Positions 1-9,633 of a stretch of 40,237 nucleotides of DNA are shown here, piece after piece. The DNA lies in the NCBI GenBank assembly GCA_018969705.1, contig JAGWXV010000004.1:1-40237 (forward strand), read 5' to 3'. This stretch comes from Betaproteobacteria bacterium (GTDB lineage Bacteria > Pseudomonadota > Gammaproteobacteria > Burkholderiales > Burkholderiaceae_A). The notes beneath the pieces are model-generated. The model did not search any database. It was not told the origin of the DNA and was given only the letters and a program-made list of their open reading frames with translations. The translations under genes and the position numbers were made by a program. Numbering within the stretch: position 1 is the first letter of the stretch; each line of letters starts with the position of its first letter.

Positions 1-1234
<1,234 letters not shown>

Positions 1235-1435
1235 AATCTCTTGGCGTCAAATAAATACTTCTGACGCAATATTTTTTTACTCAAAAAAATTACGAGGTAT
1301 TTCTCTTGACAGACAAATACACACGTATATTTTTTGTGAGCACTAAGTTTTGAGCATTCAGCATTGTTTTGTCACGTGAGTTCGAAAACATGCTGTGCGC
1401 TTCTGCCCTAGTGCCCACACTTATCGGCTGTTCAT

Positions 1436-1446
1436 TGTTAAAGAGC
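1436..1446 (-). promoter_or_regulatory. rrn boxA antitermination element
   Basis: The minus strand reads GCTCTTTAACA, an exact match to the core of the boxA consensus bound by NusB/S10 in ribosomal RNA leaders. It lies about 200 nt before the 16S 5' end and about 100 nt after the predicted transcription start, as expected for rrn antitermination. Confidence 0.85.
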
Positions 1447-1527
1447 GATTCGTCTGGCTTCCGAAATTTGCGGGAAAAAGAGGGCCCTTGGTCTTGCTAG
1501 CACTCTGGAATTTTTTGCACCGCGTCA

Positions 1528-1542
1528 TTCGCAAGCAGCGAA
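1528..1542 (-). promoter_or_regulatory. boxB-like stem-loop in rrn leader
   Basis: The sequence TTCGC-TGCTT-GCGAA on the minus strand forms a 5-bp stem with a 5-nt loop just after the predicted start site. rrn leaders commonly place a boxB hairpin upstream of boxA; the roughly 80-nt spacing to boxA here is longer than usual, so the assignment is tentative. Confidence 0.4.
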
Positions 1543-1550
1543 GAAGCGGA

Positions 1551-1579
1551 ATTATGGCTGGCCGTATCGGATATGTCAA
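1551..1579 (-). promoter_or_regulatory. rrn sigma-70 promoter
   Basis: On the minus strand a perfect -35 TTGACA (1574-1579) is followed by exactly 17 nt and a -10 CATAAT (1551-1556). The discriminator after the -10 is TCCGC, GC-rich as in stringently controlled rRNA promoters. An AT-leaning stretch (CTTTTAATG) sits just upstream of the -35 and could be a weak UP element. The promoter lies about 70 bp past the trpC stop codon. Confidence 0.88.
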
Positions 1580-1645
1580 ACGCATTAAAAGGGCTCCACA
1601 CCCGGTGTGCAAAACGTGTCTAGGAGCAATGCGCCTCGGTAAAGA

Positions 1646-2458
1646 CTAGGAAGGGAAAAACAGTGCCTTTAGCGCCGCGCCAGGGGAGGGCGCCCGCATG
1701 AAGGCCTCTCCGATCAAAAACGTCTGGATACCGGCCTCGGTCAAGCGCGCAAGATCCACCGGAGTGTGAATCCCGCTTTCGGATACCAGGAGTCGGCCTG
1801 GCGGCATCTCTCGGGCGAGCTCCAGGCTGGTCTCCAGCCGGGTCTCAAAGGTCCTGAGGTTGCGATTGTTGACCCCGATTAGGGCCGATTTGCAGTGCCC
1901 CAGGGCGCGCTCTAGCTCGCTTAAGTCATGTACCTCAACGAGGACATCCATCCCCAGCGCGAAGGCCGCAGCCTCGAGCTCCTGCAGCTGAGTCTCAGAA
2001 AGGGCCGCCACGATGAGCAATATGCAATCAGCCCCCCAATAACGCGCTTGCAAAACCTGGTAGGGGTCGAGCATGAAGTCTTTGCGGAGCACTGGCAGGC
2101 TGCAGGCAGTCCGGGCGGCCCTGAGGTGCTCGGGATCGCCCTGAAAAAATTCAATGTCAGTAAGTACTGACAAGCACGCTGCGCCGCCCCGCTCGTAATC
2201 CACAGCAATCTCGGCAGGCGCGTAGGGGTCACGAATCACGCCCTTGCTGGGGCTGGCCCGCTTGACCTCGCTGATCACCGCTGACCAGCCCGCTCGATGT
2301 TTGGCCTGAATGGCCGAAACGAACCCCCGGGGCCGGTGGACGGCATCGGCAGCAAGCGCTGCCAGCTGTTGCTGCAATACTGCCTCGGAGGTATGCCGGC
2401 GAGCAGCCGCGATCTCGCGGTGCTTTACCTCCAGAATCCGCTGCAGGATGTCCGACAT
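1646..2458 (-). CDS. trpC: Indole-3-glycerol phosphate synthase
   Basis: Cytoplasmic enzyme that closes the indole ring, converting carboxyphenylamino-deoxyribulose phosphate to indole-3-glycerol phosphate in tryptophan synthesis. The 270-residue protein is a normal monofunctional length, not fused to TrpF. Family motifs are present in order: [12 protein letters not shown] near residue 62, the catalytic LRKDFM near 124, GVNNRNL near 195, SESGI near 227 and IGEAFMR near 250. Its ATG follows the trpD stop codon with no gap, indicating co-translation. It is the last gene of the operon; no hairpin terminator is visible before the rrn promoter about 70 bp downstream. trpF and trpBA are not in the window. 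Confidence 0.97.
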   Translation of the reverse strand: MSDILQRILEVKHREIAAARRHTSEAVLQQQLAALAADAVHRPRGFVSAIQAKHRAGWSAVISEVKRASPSKGVIRDPYAPAEIAVDYERGGAACLSVLTDIEFFQGDPEHLRAARTACSLPVLRKDFMLDPYQVLQARYWGADCILLIVAALSETQLQELEAAAFALGMDVLVEVHDLSELERALGHCKSALIGVNNRNLRTFETRLETSLELAREMPPGRLLVSESGIHTPVDLARLTEAGIQTFLIGEAFMRAPSPGAALKALFFPS

Positions 2459-3505
2459 TTAGCCGGCCGCAGATAGGGTCTGGGAGAGTGTGATGAACTC
2501 CTGAAGCTTGGCCTTAGCCGCGCCGGACGCAATGGTCCGCATCGCAAGGTCGACCGCTGACTGCCAGTCAGCCGCTACGTTGGCTGCCAACAGTGCGCCC
2601 GCTGCATTCATTCCAACAATGTCGCGTACCGGCCCGAGTTCATTATTGAGCGCCGCACGAAGTTTGGCCTCGGACTCCTCGGGGCTGGACGCGCGCAAGG
2701 CAGCATCACATTCTTGCACCGAGTAATTCGGAAATCCGAACTGCTGCGCTGTGATCGCATAGTGCTGGACATGACCGAATTGAAGCTCTCCAATCATGGT
2801 CTCACCGTGCAGGGCGATCTCATCCATGCCGCTTTTCGCATGCACGACTAGCACATGGTTGCTGCCCAGCTTGCGCAGCACCTCCGATTGAATCGATACG
2901 AGCTCAGGGTGAAAGACTCCCATCAGCTGATGGGCCGCGCCGGCAGGGTTAGTCAGCGGGCCAAGAATATTGAAAATCGTACGAACGCCAAGCTCTTTTC
3001 GAACCGGAGCGATGTGTTTCATCGCCGGGTGATAGTCCGGTGCAAACATAAATCCAACACCACAGCCCCGAATACAGTCGGCGACCTGGGTTGGCGAGAG
3101 ATGAATGTTGGCGCCAAGCTTCTCGAGAATGTCAGCACTTCCTGTTGACGAAGAAACCGAACGGCCGCCATGCTTTGCGACTTGTGCTCCAGCTGCGGCT
3201 GCAACGAACATTGCTGTAGTGGAAATGTTAAAGGTATGTGCACCATCACCACCCGTGCCACACATATCAACCAAGTGGGGCGCTTGCACGCTGACACGGG
3301 TTGCGAACTCGCGCATGACCGTTGCCGCGGCTGCCACTTCGGTGGTGGTCTCTACCTTTACCCGCATCGCGGCCAGCACGCCCGCGGTCTGCACCGCCGA
3401 GGCCTGGCCCGACATGATGGCGCGCATGATGTCGATCATCTCCTCGTGGGTGAGATCTTGATGGGCCACTACCCGGTTGAGTGCTTGAGCAATCGTGAAA
3501 GCCAT
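2459..3505 (-). CDS. trpD: Anthranilate phosphoribosyltransferase
   Basis: Transfers phosphoribose from PRPP to anthranilate, the second dedicated step of tryptophan synthesis. The protein (348 residues) has the PRPP-binding CGTGGDG at 82-88, NIST at 93-96, the KHGGRSVSSSTGSAD segment at 111-125 and the anthranilate-site region GPLTNPA around 182. The length and the N-terminal helical domain fit the stand-alone TrpD family; it is not the TrpGD fusion found in enterics. It starts 14 nt after the trpG stop and abuts trpC. Confidence 0.98.
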   Translation of the reverse strand: MAFTIAQALNRVVAHQDLTHEEMIDIMRAIMSGQASAVQTAGVLAAMRVKVETTTEVAAAATVMREFATRVSVQAPHLVDMCGTGGDGAHTFNISTTAMFVAAAAGAQVAKHGGRSVSSSTGSADILEKLGANIHLSPTQVADCIRGCGVGFMFAPDYHPAMKHIAPVRKELGVRTIFNILGPLTNPAGAAHQLMGVFHPELVSIQSEVLRKLGSNHVLVVHAKSGMDEIALHGETMIGELQFGHVQHYAITAQQFGFPNYSVQECDAALRASSPEESEAKLRAALNNELGPVRDIVGMNAAGALLAANVAADWQSAVDLAMRTIASGAAKAKLQEFITLSQTLSAAG

Positions 3506-3519
3506 GGTTTTACCGAGGG

Positions 3520-4110
3520 TTATGTAATACCGGAATCATCCAGGAAATTTTTCAAAAGCGCATGGCCGGATTCACTGAGGATGGACTCCGGATGAAACTG
3601 CACGCCGTGAACGGGCAGGTAGCGGTGCTGCAAGCCCATGATTTCGCCGTCGGCGGTCCAGGCCGTCACGGTGAGCTCCTCGGGCAGGCCATCTCGGCTG
3701 ACCGCCAGAGAGTGGTATCGAATCACTGTCATTGGCGACGGAAGGCCGTGAAAAACCCCCTGGCCAATATGTTCAATCGCAGAGGTCTTGCCATGCATCA
3801 GGGTCTTGGCCCGCACTACCTGAGCGCCAAACGCCGCGCCGATCGCCTGATGGCCCAGACAAACCCCAAGCAGCGGAATCTCGCCCGCGGCTTTTTGAAT
3901 GAGCTCGACAGAAATTCCAGCCCGATCGGGACTGCACGGCCCCGGGGAAATCACGATCCGGTCAGGCCGCTCACCGGCCGGCCTGCGCAAAATCTGATCT
4001 ACAGAGATTGCATCGTTTCGAACGGTCTCCACTAATGCACCCAGCTCGCCTAAATACTGCACGAGATTGAATGTGAACGAATCGTAATTGTCGATCATGA
4101 GCACCCGCAT
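3520..4110 (-). CDS. trpG: Anthranilate synthase component II (glutamine amidotransferase)
   Basis: Class I glutamine amidotransferase subunit that supplies ammonia to TrpE. The ORF track starts at a GTG at 4122, but the ATG five codons in (4110) gives the classic start [15 protein letters not shown] and forms a TGATG overlap with the stop codon of the upstream glycosyltransferase gene, so 4110 is preferred (196 residues). The nucleophile Cys lies in [10 protein letters not shown], the MHGKTS motif follows, and the His/Glu pair is in VQFHPESI. In related bacteria trpG normally follows trpE directly; here a foreign-looking gene intervenes. A PabA-type dual role in folate synthesis cannot be excluded. 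Confidence 0.96.
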   Translation of the reverse strand: MRVLMIDNYDSFTFNLVQYLGELGALVETVRNDAISVDQILRRPAGERPDRIVISPGPCSPDRAGISVELIQKAAGEIPLLGVCLGHQAIGAAFGAQVVRAKTLMHGKTSAIEHIGQGVFHGLPSPMTVIRYHSLAVSRDGLPEELTVTAWTADGEIMGLQHRYLPVHGVQFHPESILSESGHALLKNFLDDSGIT

Positions 4111-5261
4111 CAAGATGCCCACTTCGCAGAAGTCTTATGGATCTCCTCTTTTGCTAAACGCATGTAAATTTGTTGATTAATACCCTTGATACAAAATCCT
4201 TGCTCTTTATGACGACACTGAAATCCTTTGCAGTGACCATTTGGAATTTCTGCATAACCATGAAGTCTTTTTGTAGAGCGACATGCGAGCTCACCGGAAT
4301 ACTGAAAAATTCGATTTGGGAAAAATAATTCAGAGTGCGCCAGGCGTGGTTGACTCGACCCCATGATCACTACGGTCCTAACACCCAACGATGCTGCCAA
4401 GTGAGTGACCCCCGTATCTGGGCCAAACACTAACTCAGATCTCGCCAAGATTAACAGCAGCTCAGGCAAAGAGGTTTTATCAATTAAGCTGATCGCATTA
4501 AGTTCGAGCCCGGCCGGAAGTCGGTCTCCCGTTCCGGTAAATACTGGCGTGATTCCCGCTTCTATCAGATTGTTTTTTAATTCCGCGGCAGTATCGAAAT
4601 CAATCCTACGGAACTCACCGCGCCCCGACAAATGGATAACCGCATAGCGTTCGCAATCAAACTTAAGTCTCTGTTTCGCCACTGAAGATAGGTTCCAAAA
4701 ACTCTGTGTTAGCTGCCTGCGTCGGACTGGCGACCTCAACTTTGAAGACGTGTAATCTAGAAAATCAATGACTAAAAAATCCAACATCTCAGCGATCGGC
4801 AGTGCCGATACTTTTTCGAAACAAGGTCCATGAATAAATCTAGGTGAGTCATGATCACGAAAAGCCCATATTTTTCTAGCGCCGGATGCGCGCACAATCT
4901 GAAAAAGGCGCTTCTCAAAAAAACAAATTGCTAAACTCACTTTGAAAGCACGAATAGAACGAAGCGTTTGTGTATTTTTATAAAATGAAATTACATGATC
5001 GATTCCAATTATAAGTTTTGCAAGAGCTTCGAGCTCCGGCCGCACAAGCAGGATGATTCTTTGGTTGGGCATCGACTGCTTTAGTCTTGCCAGGGCTGGA
5101 AGTGCCATACAAAGGTCACCCAGGTATAAGGGTGCTGCCACAAGAACCGCCGGCTCGCCTGGGAGGTTTTCAGGATTAAATGATCGCCGTGGCATCTTTG
5201 AATACCAAACAATCAGTAGCTTGAACTGAAGCTTTTGTATCAGGGAAAAAATTGTCGACAA
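4110..5261 (-). CDS. Glycosyltransferase family 9 (heptosyltransferase-like), inside the trp operon
   Basis: A 383-residue protein with the GT-B architecture of ADP-heptose:LPS heptosyltransferases. The N-terminal domain has [19 protein letters not shown] near 42-60, and the C-terminal nucleotide-sugar site has [16 protein letters not shown] followed by a four-Cys tail ([15 protein letters not shown]) like that of WaaF/WaaC relatives. Expected role is sugar transfer to lipopolysaccharide core or another glycan at the inner membrane; the exact sugar is unknown. The start is a TTG eight bases past trpE, with a GAGG Shine-Dalgarno overlapping the trpE stop; a later Met at residue 23 is an alternative. 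Its stop overlaps the trpG start. It is AT-richer than its neighbours, suggesting insertion by transfer. Confidence 0.88.
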   Translation of the reverse strand: MSTIFSLIQKLQFKLLIVWYSKMPRRSFNPENLPGEPAVLVAAPLYLGDLCMALPALARLKQSMPNQRIILLVRPELEALAKLIIGIDHVISFYKNTQTLRSIRAFKVSLAICFFEKRLFQIVRASGARKIWAFRDHDSPRFIHGPCFEKVSALPIAEMLDFLVIDFLDYTSSKLRSPVRRRQLTQSFWNLSSVAKQRLKFDCERYAVIHLSGRGEFRRIDFDTAAELKNNLIEAGITPVFTGTGDRLPAGLELNAISLIDKTSLPELLLILARSELVFGPDTGVTHLAASLGVRTVVIMGSSQPRLAHSELFFPNRIFQYSGELACRSTKRLHGYAEIPNGHCKGFQCRHKEQGFCIKGINQQIYMRLAKEEIHKTSAKWAS

Positions 5262-5269
5262 ATCGGACC

Positions 5270-6805
5270 TCAGACTCGATCGCCTTCTGGTGCTGGTTGG
5301 AGGCCGTTCTCCGCGAGCTCCGCCGCACGAATCACGGCTTTTGCTTTATTTTCGGTTTCAAGCCACTCATTTTCAACAATGGAATCTGCCACAATCCCAG
5401 CAGCTGCCTGCACATGAAGCAGGCCGCCTTTCAATACTCCGGTTCGGATCGTAATTGCCAGGTCTAATTCGCCTGAGAACGATAGATAGCCACAGGCACC
5501 GCCATATAAACCGCGCTTCGTGGGCTCCAGCTCATCGATGATTTCCATGGCCCGAATCTTGGGTGCGCCAGACAACGTTCCAGCCGGAAAAGTTGCACGC
5601 ATCACATCAAGGGCGCTTAAGCCGGGCTTAAGTATTCCCTCCACATTCGAGACAAGATGCATCACGTGCGAATAACGCTCGACTGTCATTTGTTCGGTCA
5701 CACTTACTGAGCCAATTTTCGCAATTCGGCCAATATCATTTCGCGCTAAGTCGATCAGCATGACGTGCTCGGCGCGCTCTTTTGGGTCATCGCGAAGTTC
5801 TTGTTCAAGGACCAGGTCTTGCTCAGCAGTCGGACCCCGTGGCCGTGTACCCGCAATAGGGCGAATCGTTATTCGCGTCTCTGGTTTGTTATCGATCTTG
5901 ATCTGATCTTGGCGCACTAGAATCTCGGGTGATGCACCAATCACATGAAAATCACCGAGATCATAAAAATACATATAAGGCGACGGATTGATCGAGCGCA
6001 GGGCACGATATAAAGTAAGTGGTGCGCCGTAATAAGGCTTACGTAAAACCTGCCCAATCTGTACCTGCATCACATCACCAGCAGCTATGTAATCTTTGGC
6101 CGCCGCAGCTGCTTTCAGGTAATCCTCTTTTTTGAAATCCCGGATCACCTCTGTCGGACTTAAGCGCTCTGAGCGAGGCGCGACAACGGGCGCTACGAGT
6201 TTTGACTCCAGCTGATCCAGGGCAGCCATTGCCCGATCAAAGGACTGATCCAGCGTTTGACCGCTGACAGTGGGATCCGCATAGACAACGAGATATAAAT
6301 GCCCCGCCAGGTTGTCAATGACAGCCAGCTGCTCGGTAAGCAATAAAACAATATCCGGCACGCCAATCGGGTCCGATTTTTGTTTTGCAGCCTCAGTCGC
6401 AAGCCGGGGCTCGATGTGTCGAACAGTGTCGTAACCGAAATAGCCCGCCAGCCCACCACAAAAACGTGGCAACTCAGGTGTTAAAGCCACCTTAAAACGG
6501 GCAAGGTAGCCCTCGGCAAACGCAAGTGGATCGCCGGTGAATGATTCAACCAGCCTGCCATCATCAATCACCGAGACCTCATGGTCTCGGGCCTCGATCC
6601 GAGTTTTTGCAGGCAGTCCGATAAAAGAATAACGGCCGAACCGCTCACCGCCCACGACTGACTCCAAGAGAAAACTGTTTGGCCTGTTGGCGAGCTTTAA
6701 GTACAGCGATAGGGGCGTGTCGAGATCGGCTTGCAGCATCCGCATCAAGGGAATGCGGTCATAGCCCAGGGCTGCCAGGGCCTTAAACTCAGCCCTGCTG
6801 ATCAC
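5270..6805 (-). CDS. trpE: Anthranilate synthase component I
   Basis: Converts chorismate plus ammonia to anthranilate and is normally the tryptophan-inhibited step. The 511-residue protein has the N-terminal feedback-site region [11 protein letters not shown] followed by GRYSF, and the catalytic chorismate-binding domain with [43 protein letters not shown] and [10 protein letters not shown]. The start is a GTG at 6805 that overlaps the rpe stop (GTGA); it gives [18 protein letters not shown], close to other betaproteobacterial TrpE N-termini, so it is better than the internal Met at 22. Downstream, the usual partner trpG is displaced by a glycosyltransferase gene. Confidence 0.98.
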   Translation of the reverse strand: MISRAEFKALAALGYDRIPLMRMLQADLDTPLSLYLKLANRPNSFLLESVVGGERFGRYSFIGLPAKTRIEARDHEVSVIDDGRLVESFTGDPLAFAEGYLARFKVALTPELPRFCGGLAGYFGYDTVRHIEPRLATEAAKQKSDPIGVPDIVLLLTEQLAVIDNLAGHLYLVVYADPTVSGQTLDQSFDRAMAALDQLESKLVAPVVAPRSERLSPTEVIRDFKKEDYLKAAAAAKDYIAAGDVMQVQIGQVLRKPYYGAPLTLYRALRSINPSPYMYFYDLGDFHVIGASPEILVRQDQIKIDNKPETRITIRPIAGTRPRGPTAEQDLVLEQELRDDPKERAEHVMLIDLARNDIGRIAKIGSVSVTEQMTVERYSHVMHLVSNVEGILKPGLSALDVMRATFPAGTLSGAPKIRAMEIIDELEPTKRGLYGGACGYLSFSGELDLAITIRTGVLKGGLLHVQAAAGIVADSIVENEWLETENKAKAVIRAAELAENGLQPAPEGDRV

Positions 6806-7506
6806 TGCCCGCCCGACTTCAGTGCAGAGCGAAACTTGGACATCACCCCACGATAGCCGCCATCGGCATCAGCGGCACCGAAGATGGCTGAGCCGGCTAC
6901 AAATGTATCGGCACCCGCAGCCGCCACGGCAGCCACATTCTCAACCTTAATTCCGCCATCGACTTCTAGAAGAATTGGCTGGCCACCGGCGATTACATGC
7001 TGATCAATTTTTTTTCGGACTGCTTTGAGCTTATCCAGGGTCGAAGGAATAAATGATTGACCCCCAAAGCCCGGATTCACAGACATGAGAAGAACGATAT
7101 CCAGCTTGCTCATCACCCAATCCAGATGCTCCACCGGGGAGCCCGGATTCAGCACCAAGCCTGCCTTACAGCCCTGATCGCGAATGAGCGCGAGCGTCCG
7201 ATCAACATGGGGTGAGGCCTCGGGGTGAAACGTAATCAGATTCGCACCGGCCTTGGCGAATTCGACCACTAAGACGTCTACCGGCGAGACCATCAGATGC
7301 ACATCGATTGCAATCTCGACATGGGGACGAATCGCCTGACAGACCATGGGCCCGATGGTGAGGTTCGGAACGTAGTGGTTATCCATCACATCAAAATGGA
7401 TAAAGTCAGCACCGGCTGCCTGCACCTGACGAACCTCGTCTCCGAGTCGGGCAAAATCAGCGGACAAGATGCTTGGGGCAATCCGATAAGTCGTGGAGGC
7501 TGTCAT
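6802..7506 (-). CDS. rpe: Ribulose-phosphate 3-epimerase
   Basis: Interconverts ribulose 5-phosphate and xylulose 5-phosphate in the pentose phosphate pathway. The 234-residue TIM barrel shows all family motifs: [42 protein letters not shown] and LEVDGGI. It overlaps trpE by 4 nt. In many proteobacteria rpe is followed by a phosphoglycolate phosphatase gene (gph) and then trpE; gph is absent between them here. A 27-codon reading frame encoding a membrane peptide lies 15 nt upstream on the same strand and may be the first gene of the transcript. Confidence 0.98.
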   Translation of the reverse strand: MTASTTYRIAPSILSADFARLGDEVRQVQAAGADFIHFDVMDNHYVPNLTIGPMVCQAIRPHVEIAIDVHLMVSPVDVLVVEFAKAGANLITFHPEASPHVDRTLALIRDQGCKAGLVLNPGSPVEHLDWVMSKLDIVLLMSVNPGFGGQSFIPSTLDKLKAVRKKIDQHVIAGGQPILLEVDGGIKVENVAAVAAAGADTFVAGSAIFGAADADGGYRGVMSKFRSALKSGGQ

Positions 7507-7521
7507 GGTTTCGATTTTAGA

Positions 7522-7605
7522 TCAGCGCTTACCGCGCATGGTCCACCAGACAATAAAAAGCAGGAGGGCCAGCGCAACCCCGGCCTCGAGAAAAATGAGC
7601 CACAT
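7522..7605 (-). CDS. 27-residue single-pass membrane peptide upstream of rpe
   Basis: This reading frame is too short for the ORF track. It runs from an ATG at 7605 to a TGA at 7522 and encodes MWLIFLEAGVALALLLFIVW followed by WTMRGKR: an almost complete transmembrane helix with a positively charged cytoplasmic-type end (RGKR). It ends 15 nt before the rpe start and could be co-transcribed. No good ribosome binding site is visible. A hydrophobic frame of this quality, ending in a charged cluster and a stop right at an operon head, is suggestive of a real small membrane protein. It overlaps the proposed mltA start by 11 nt on the other strand. Function unknown. Confidence 0.5.
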   Translation of the reverse strand: MWLIFLEAGVALALLLFIVWWTMRGKR

Positions 7606-8794
7606 ACGTTTGATGTTCGAGTTAAGGCTAGCAGATTGTACGGGGCGTTACCCGCTGCCGCTTGCGCGCTTTTTAGCGGGCCTGCTCTGGATTTGCGCCC
7701 TCGGGCTACTGCCTGCGATCGCCAATGCCCAGTCAGAGGCGCGGCTGCGGCCCGTCCCGTTTTCAGAGCTGCCAGGCTGGCCAGAGGACGATCTCAAGGG
7801 ATTTTCGACCGCACTGACGACCAACTGCTCTGCGATGCGCGCCAGGACGGCGGTCTGGGGGCGCTTGTGCCGAGAGGCCGATCAGATAACTGCTACCGAT
7901 ACAACGGCCCTGAAGCAGTTCATTGAATCGCAATTTCTCGCTCACGAGCTCAGTGATACCAAAGGCAGTCGGACCGGTCTGATCACTGGCTACTACGAAC
8001 CGCTACTAAAAGGATCGCGTACACGCGGCGGTGCATTCCAAATTCCGCTGTATCGGACGCCTAAGGACTTGATCAATGTCGATCTCTCCTCCATCTATCC
8101 AGAAATCAAATCCCTTCGGCTGCGTGGCCGGCTCGAAGGCAATCGCATCGTGCCGTATCCAACCCGCGCCGAAATCGAACGCGGTGGGCTATTGGCGGGC
8201 GGGGAGCTGCTTTGGGTAGACGACCCCGTCGAAGCTTTCTTTTTACAAGTACAAGGCTCAGGCAGAGTCCAGCTGCATACCGGAGAGACAGTACGGGTGG
8301 GCTATGCCGAACAAAACGGCTATCCGTATCGCTCGATTGGCCGCTATCTCATCGATAAAGGCGAGCTCAAGCCAAATGATGCTTCGATGCAAAGCATTAA
8401 GGCTTGGATGGCAGCCAATCCGCATCGCCGCGATGAGGTCCTGCATCAGAATCCGAGTGTGGTTTTCTTTCGGGAAATCACCACCCTGCCGAGCGCACAG
8501 GGGCCCCTTGGTTCAATGGGACTTCCGCTGACCGCCGGGCGCTCGCTCGCGGTGGATCCGCGATTTGTGGCGCCAGGCAGCCTTGTCTACCTCTCAACCC
8601 GCGTACCAAAGCCCGGCGCGCCACCGAAAGATCACGGGCTCTCTTTTCAACGGCTCATGATTGCCCAGGATACGGGTAGCGCTGTTTTGGGCGCCCACCG
8701 GGGTGATATCTTTTTCGGTACCGGCAATGACGCGGGAGAAGTCGCCGGCCGGATGCGGGCCGATGGGAGGATGTTTGTCTTGCTTCCGAAATAG
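7595..8794 (+). CDS. mltA: Membrane-bound lytic murein transglycosylase A
   Basis: Cleaves peptidoglycan glycan strands with 1,6-anhydro product formation during wall turnover. The MltA domain begins near TGLITGYYEPLLKGS, continues through FFLQVQGSGRVQL, and ends with the 3D domain carrying the catalytic Asp in IAQDTGSAV and GAHRGDIFFG. The ORF track start at 7493 lies inside rpe; ATG 7595 (399 residues, weak GAGA ribosome site) is preferred, with ATG 7613 as an alternative. The N-terminus has a hydrophobic segment ending LLPAIANAQ, which looks like a signal peptidase I site. No lipobox cysteine is seen, unlike E. coli MltA, so this version may be periplasmic or anchored by its uncleaved signal. 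Confidence 0.93.
   Translation: MSHIRLMFELRLADCTGRYPLPLARFLAGLLWICALGLLPAIANAQSEARLRPVPFSELPGWPEDDLKGFSTALTTNCSAMRARTAVWGRLCREADQITATDTTALKQFIESQFLAHELSDTKGSRTGLITGYYEPLLKGSRTRGGAFQIPLYRTPKDLINVDLSSIYPEIKSLRLRGRLEGNRIVPYPTRAEIERGGLLAGGELLWVDDPVEAFFLQVQGSGRVQLHTGETVRVGYAEQNGYPYRSIGRYLIDKGELKPNDASMQSIKAWMAANPHRRDEVLHQNPSVVFFREITTLPSAQGPLGSMGLPLTAGRSLAVDPRFVAPGSLVYLSTRVPKPGAPPKDHGLSFQRLMIAQDTGSAVLGAHRGDIFFGTGNDAGEVAGRMRADGRMFVLLPK
7635..7640 (-). promoter_or_regulatory. Candidate -10 box for the rpe-trp operon
   Basis: The minus strand reads TACAAT (one mismatch to TATAAT) about 30 nt upstream of the small membrane peptide start. No convincing -35 hexamer is found at 16-18 nt, so this would need activation or is a chance match. 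Confidence 0.3.
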
Positions 8795-8837
8795 ACAGCA
8801 GTGTGCTTATAAAATTGTTTTCCGGCGCTCAATAAAC

Positions 8838-9623
8838 CTATTTGGTATCCGCAAATAGCTGCTCTAACCGATCCCGACTAATCGCACCGGTGAGTCTGCG
8901 GCCATCGGCTAGAAATGAGGTGGGGGTTCCCGAGACACCGAGAGATCGGCCCAATTCAACAATCTTGGCTGATGGAAATCGGCAATCTGCGGATGCTTTC
9001 GGGGGCTCTTTTCCAAAAAGCATCCAATCATTCCAGGCCTCCTCCCGATTTTTTGCACACCATGCATTTCGAGAAACGGTTTCCGATTCAGCGCGCAGTG
9101 TGGGATAAAAATAGGTATAGATAGTGACATTGTTTAATTCAGTTAATGTTTTCCGGTAGGTTCTGCAGAAGCTGCAATAGGGATCCTCAAATACCGCAAG
9201 GGTGCGCTTTCCATTTCCGCGAACAGTCTTCAGAGCAAGATCCTTAGGGAGTTTTGCGAAATCAATTTTGTTGATTTCTTCCAGCCGAGCCGCGGTGAGA
9301 TTTTCACCGGTCTTTAGATTCACCATCTGACCTTCAACAATTGCAAACTGGCCTTTTTCATCAGCATAAATTAGGTCGGTGCCCAGCCGAACCTCAACGA
9401 TGCCGGGCATTACGGTGCGATTGACGCTGTCGACCTTAAAGCGGCCTTTCAGCCAAGACTCCACTGCTATCTTAACTGGTGACTCAATTGCGGGACTCAC
9501 GCGCTCTTGTGCCTGCAGGGACTGTGACCATAATCCGACAACGAAAATCCAACAGAAGATTCCACCGGCGAGAAGTTTGACGTTTTTGATTTGACAAATT
9601 TCCGAAAGATTCAATCTTGACAT
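8838..9623 (-). CDS. dsbC: Thiol:disulfide interchange protein DsbC/DsbG type
   Basis: Periplasmic disulfide isomerase. The 261-residue precursor has a hydrophobic signal (GIFCWIFVVGLWSQSLQAQ), an N-terminal dimerisation domain (about 45-130) and a thioredoxin-fold catalytic domain with FEDPYCSFCRTY and the cis-proline loop GTPTSF. The active site is CSFC rather than the CGYC of E. coli DsbC, which may alter redox behaviour. A second cysteine pair (WCAK and DCRF) probably forms the structural disulfide. It starts 10 nt after the UbiH-family gene, so the two are probably co-transcribed. It is convergent with mltA; no terminator hairpin is visible in the 43-nt gap. Confidence 0.93.
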   Translation of the reverse strand: MSRLNLSEICQIKNVKLLAGGIFCWIFVVGLWSQSLQAQERVSPAIESPVKIAVESWLKGRFKVDSVNRTVMPGIVEVRLGTDLIYADEKGQFAIVEGQMVNLKTGENLTAARLEEINKIDFAKLPKDLALKTVRGNGKRTLAVFEDPYCSFCRTYRKTLTELNNVTIYTYFYPTLRAESETVSRNAWCAKNREEAWNDWMLFGKEPPKASADCRFPSAKIVELGRSLGVSGTPTSFLADGRRLTGAISRDRLEQLFADTK

Positions 9624-9633
9624 TTTGATTTCC

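Larger units (their letters stand above)
1235..1550 (-). other. rRNA leader region (transcribed spacer before 16S)
   Basis: This stretch has no credible gene and separates the rrn promoter from the mature 16S 5' end. It contains a boxA element and a small boxB-like stem-loop, followed by a very AT-rich segment (runs of T and A near 1269-1290). By analogy with other rrn leaders that segment may form part of the RNase III processing stem, whose other half would lie 3' of 16S outside the window. The 63- and 84-residue ORFs in the track here have no family features. Confidence 0.75.

Noticed and set aside
1306-1331. Plus-strand TTGACA followed by TATATT in the rrn leader
   Set aside because: The spacer is only 14 bp and the direction leads into no plus-strand gene; AT-rich leader sequence explains it.
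7297-7926. 209-residue plus-strand ORF spanning the rpe and mltA starts
   Set aside because: It crosses two well supported genes in wrong frames and has no family features.
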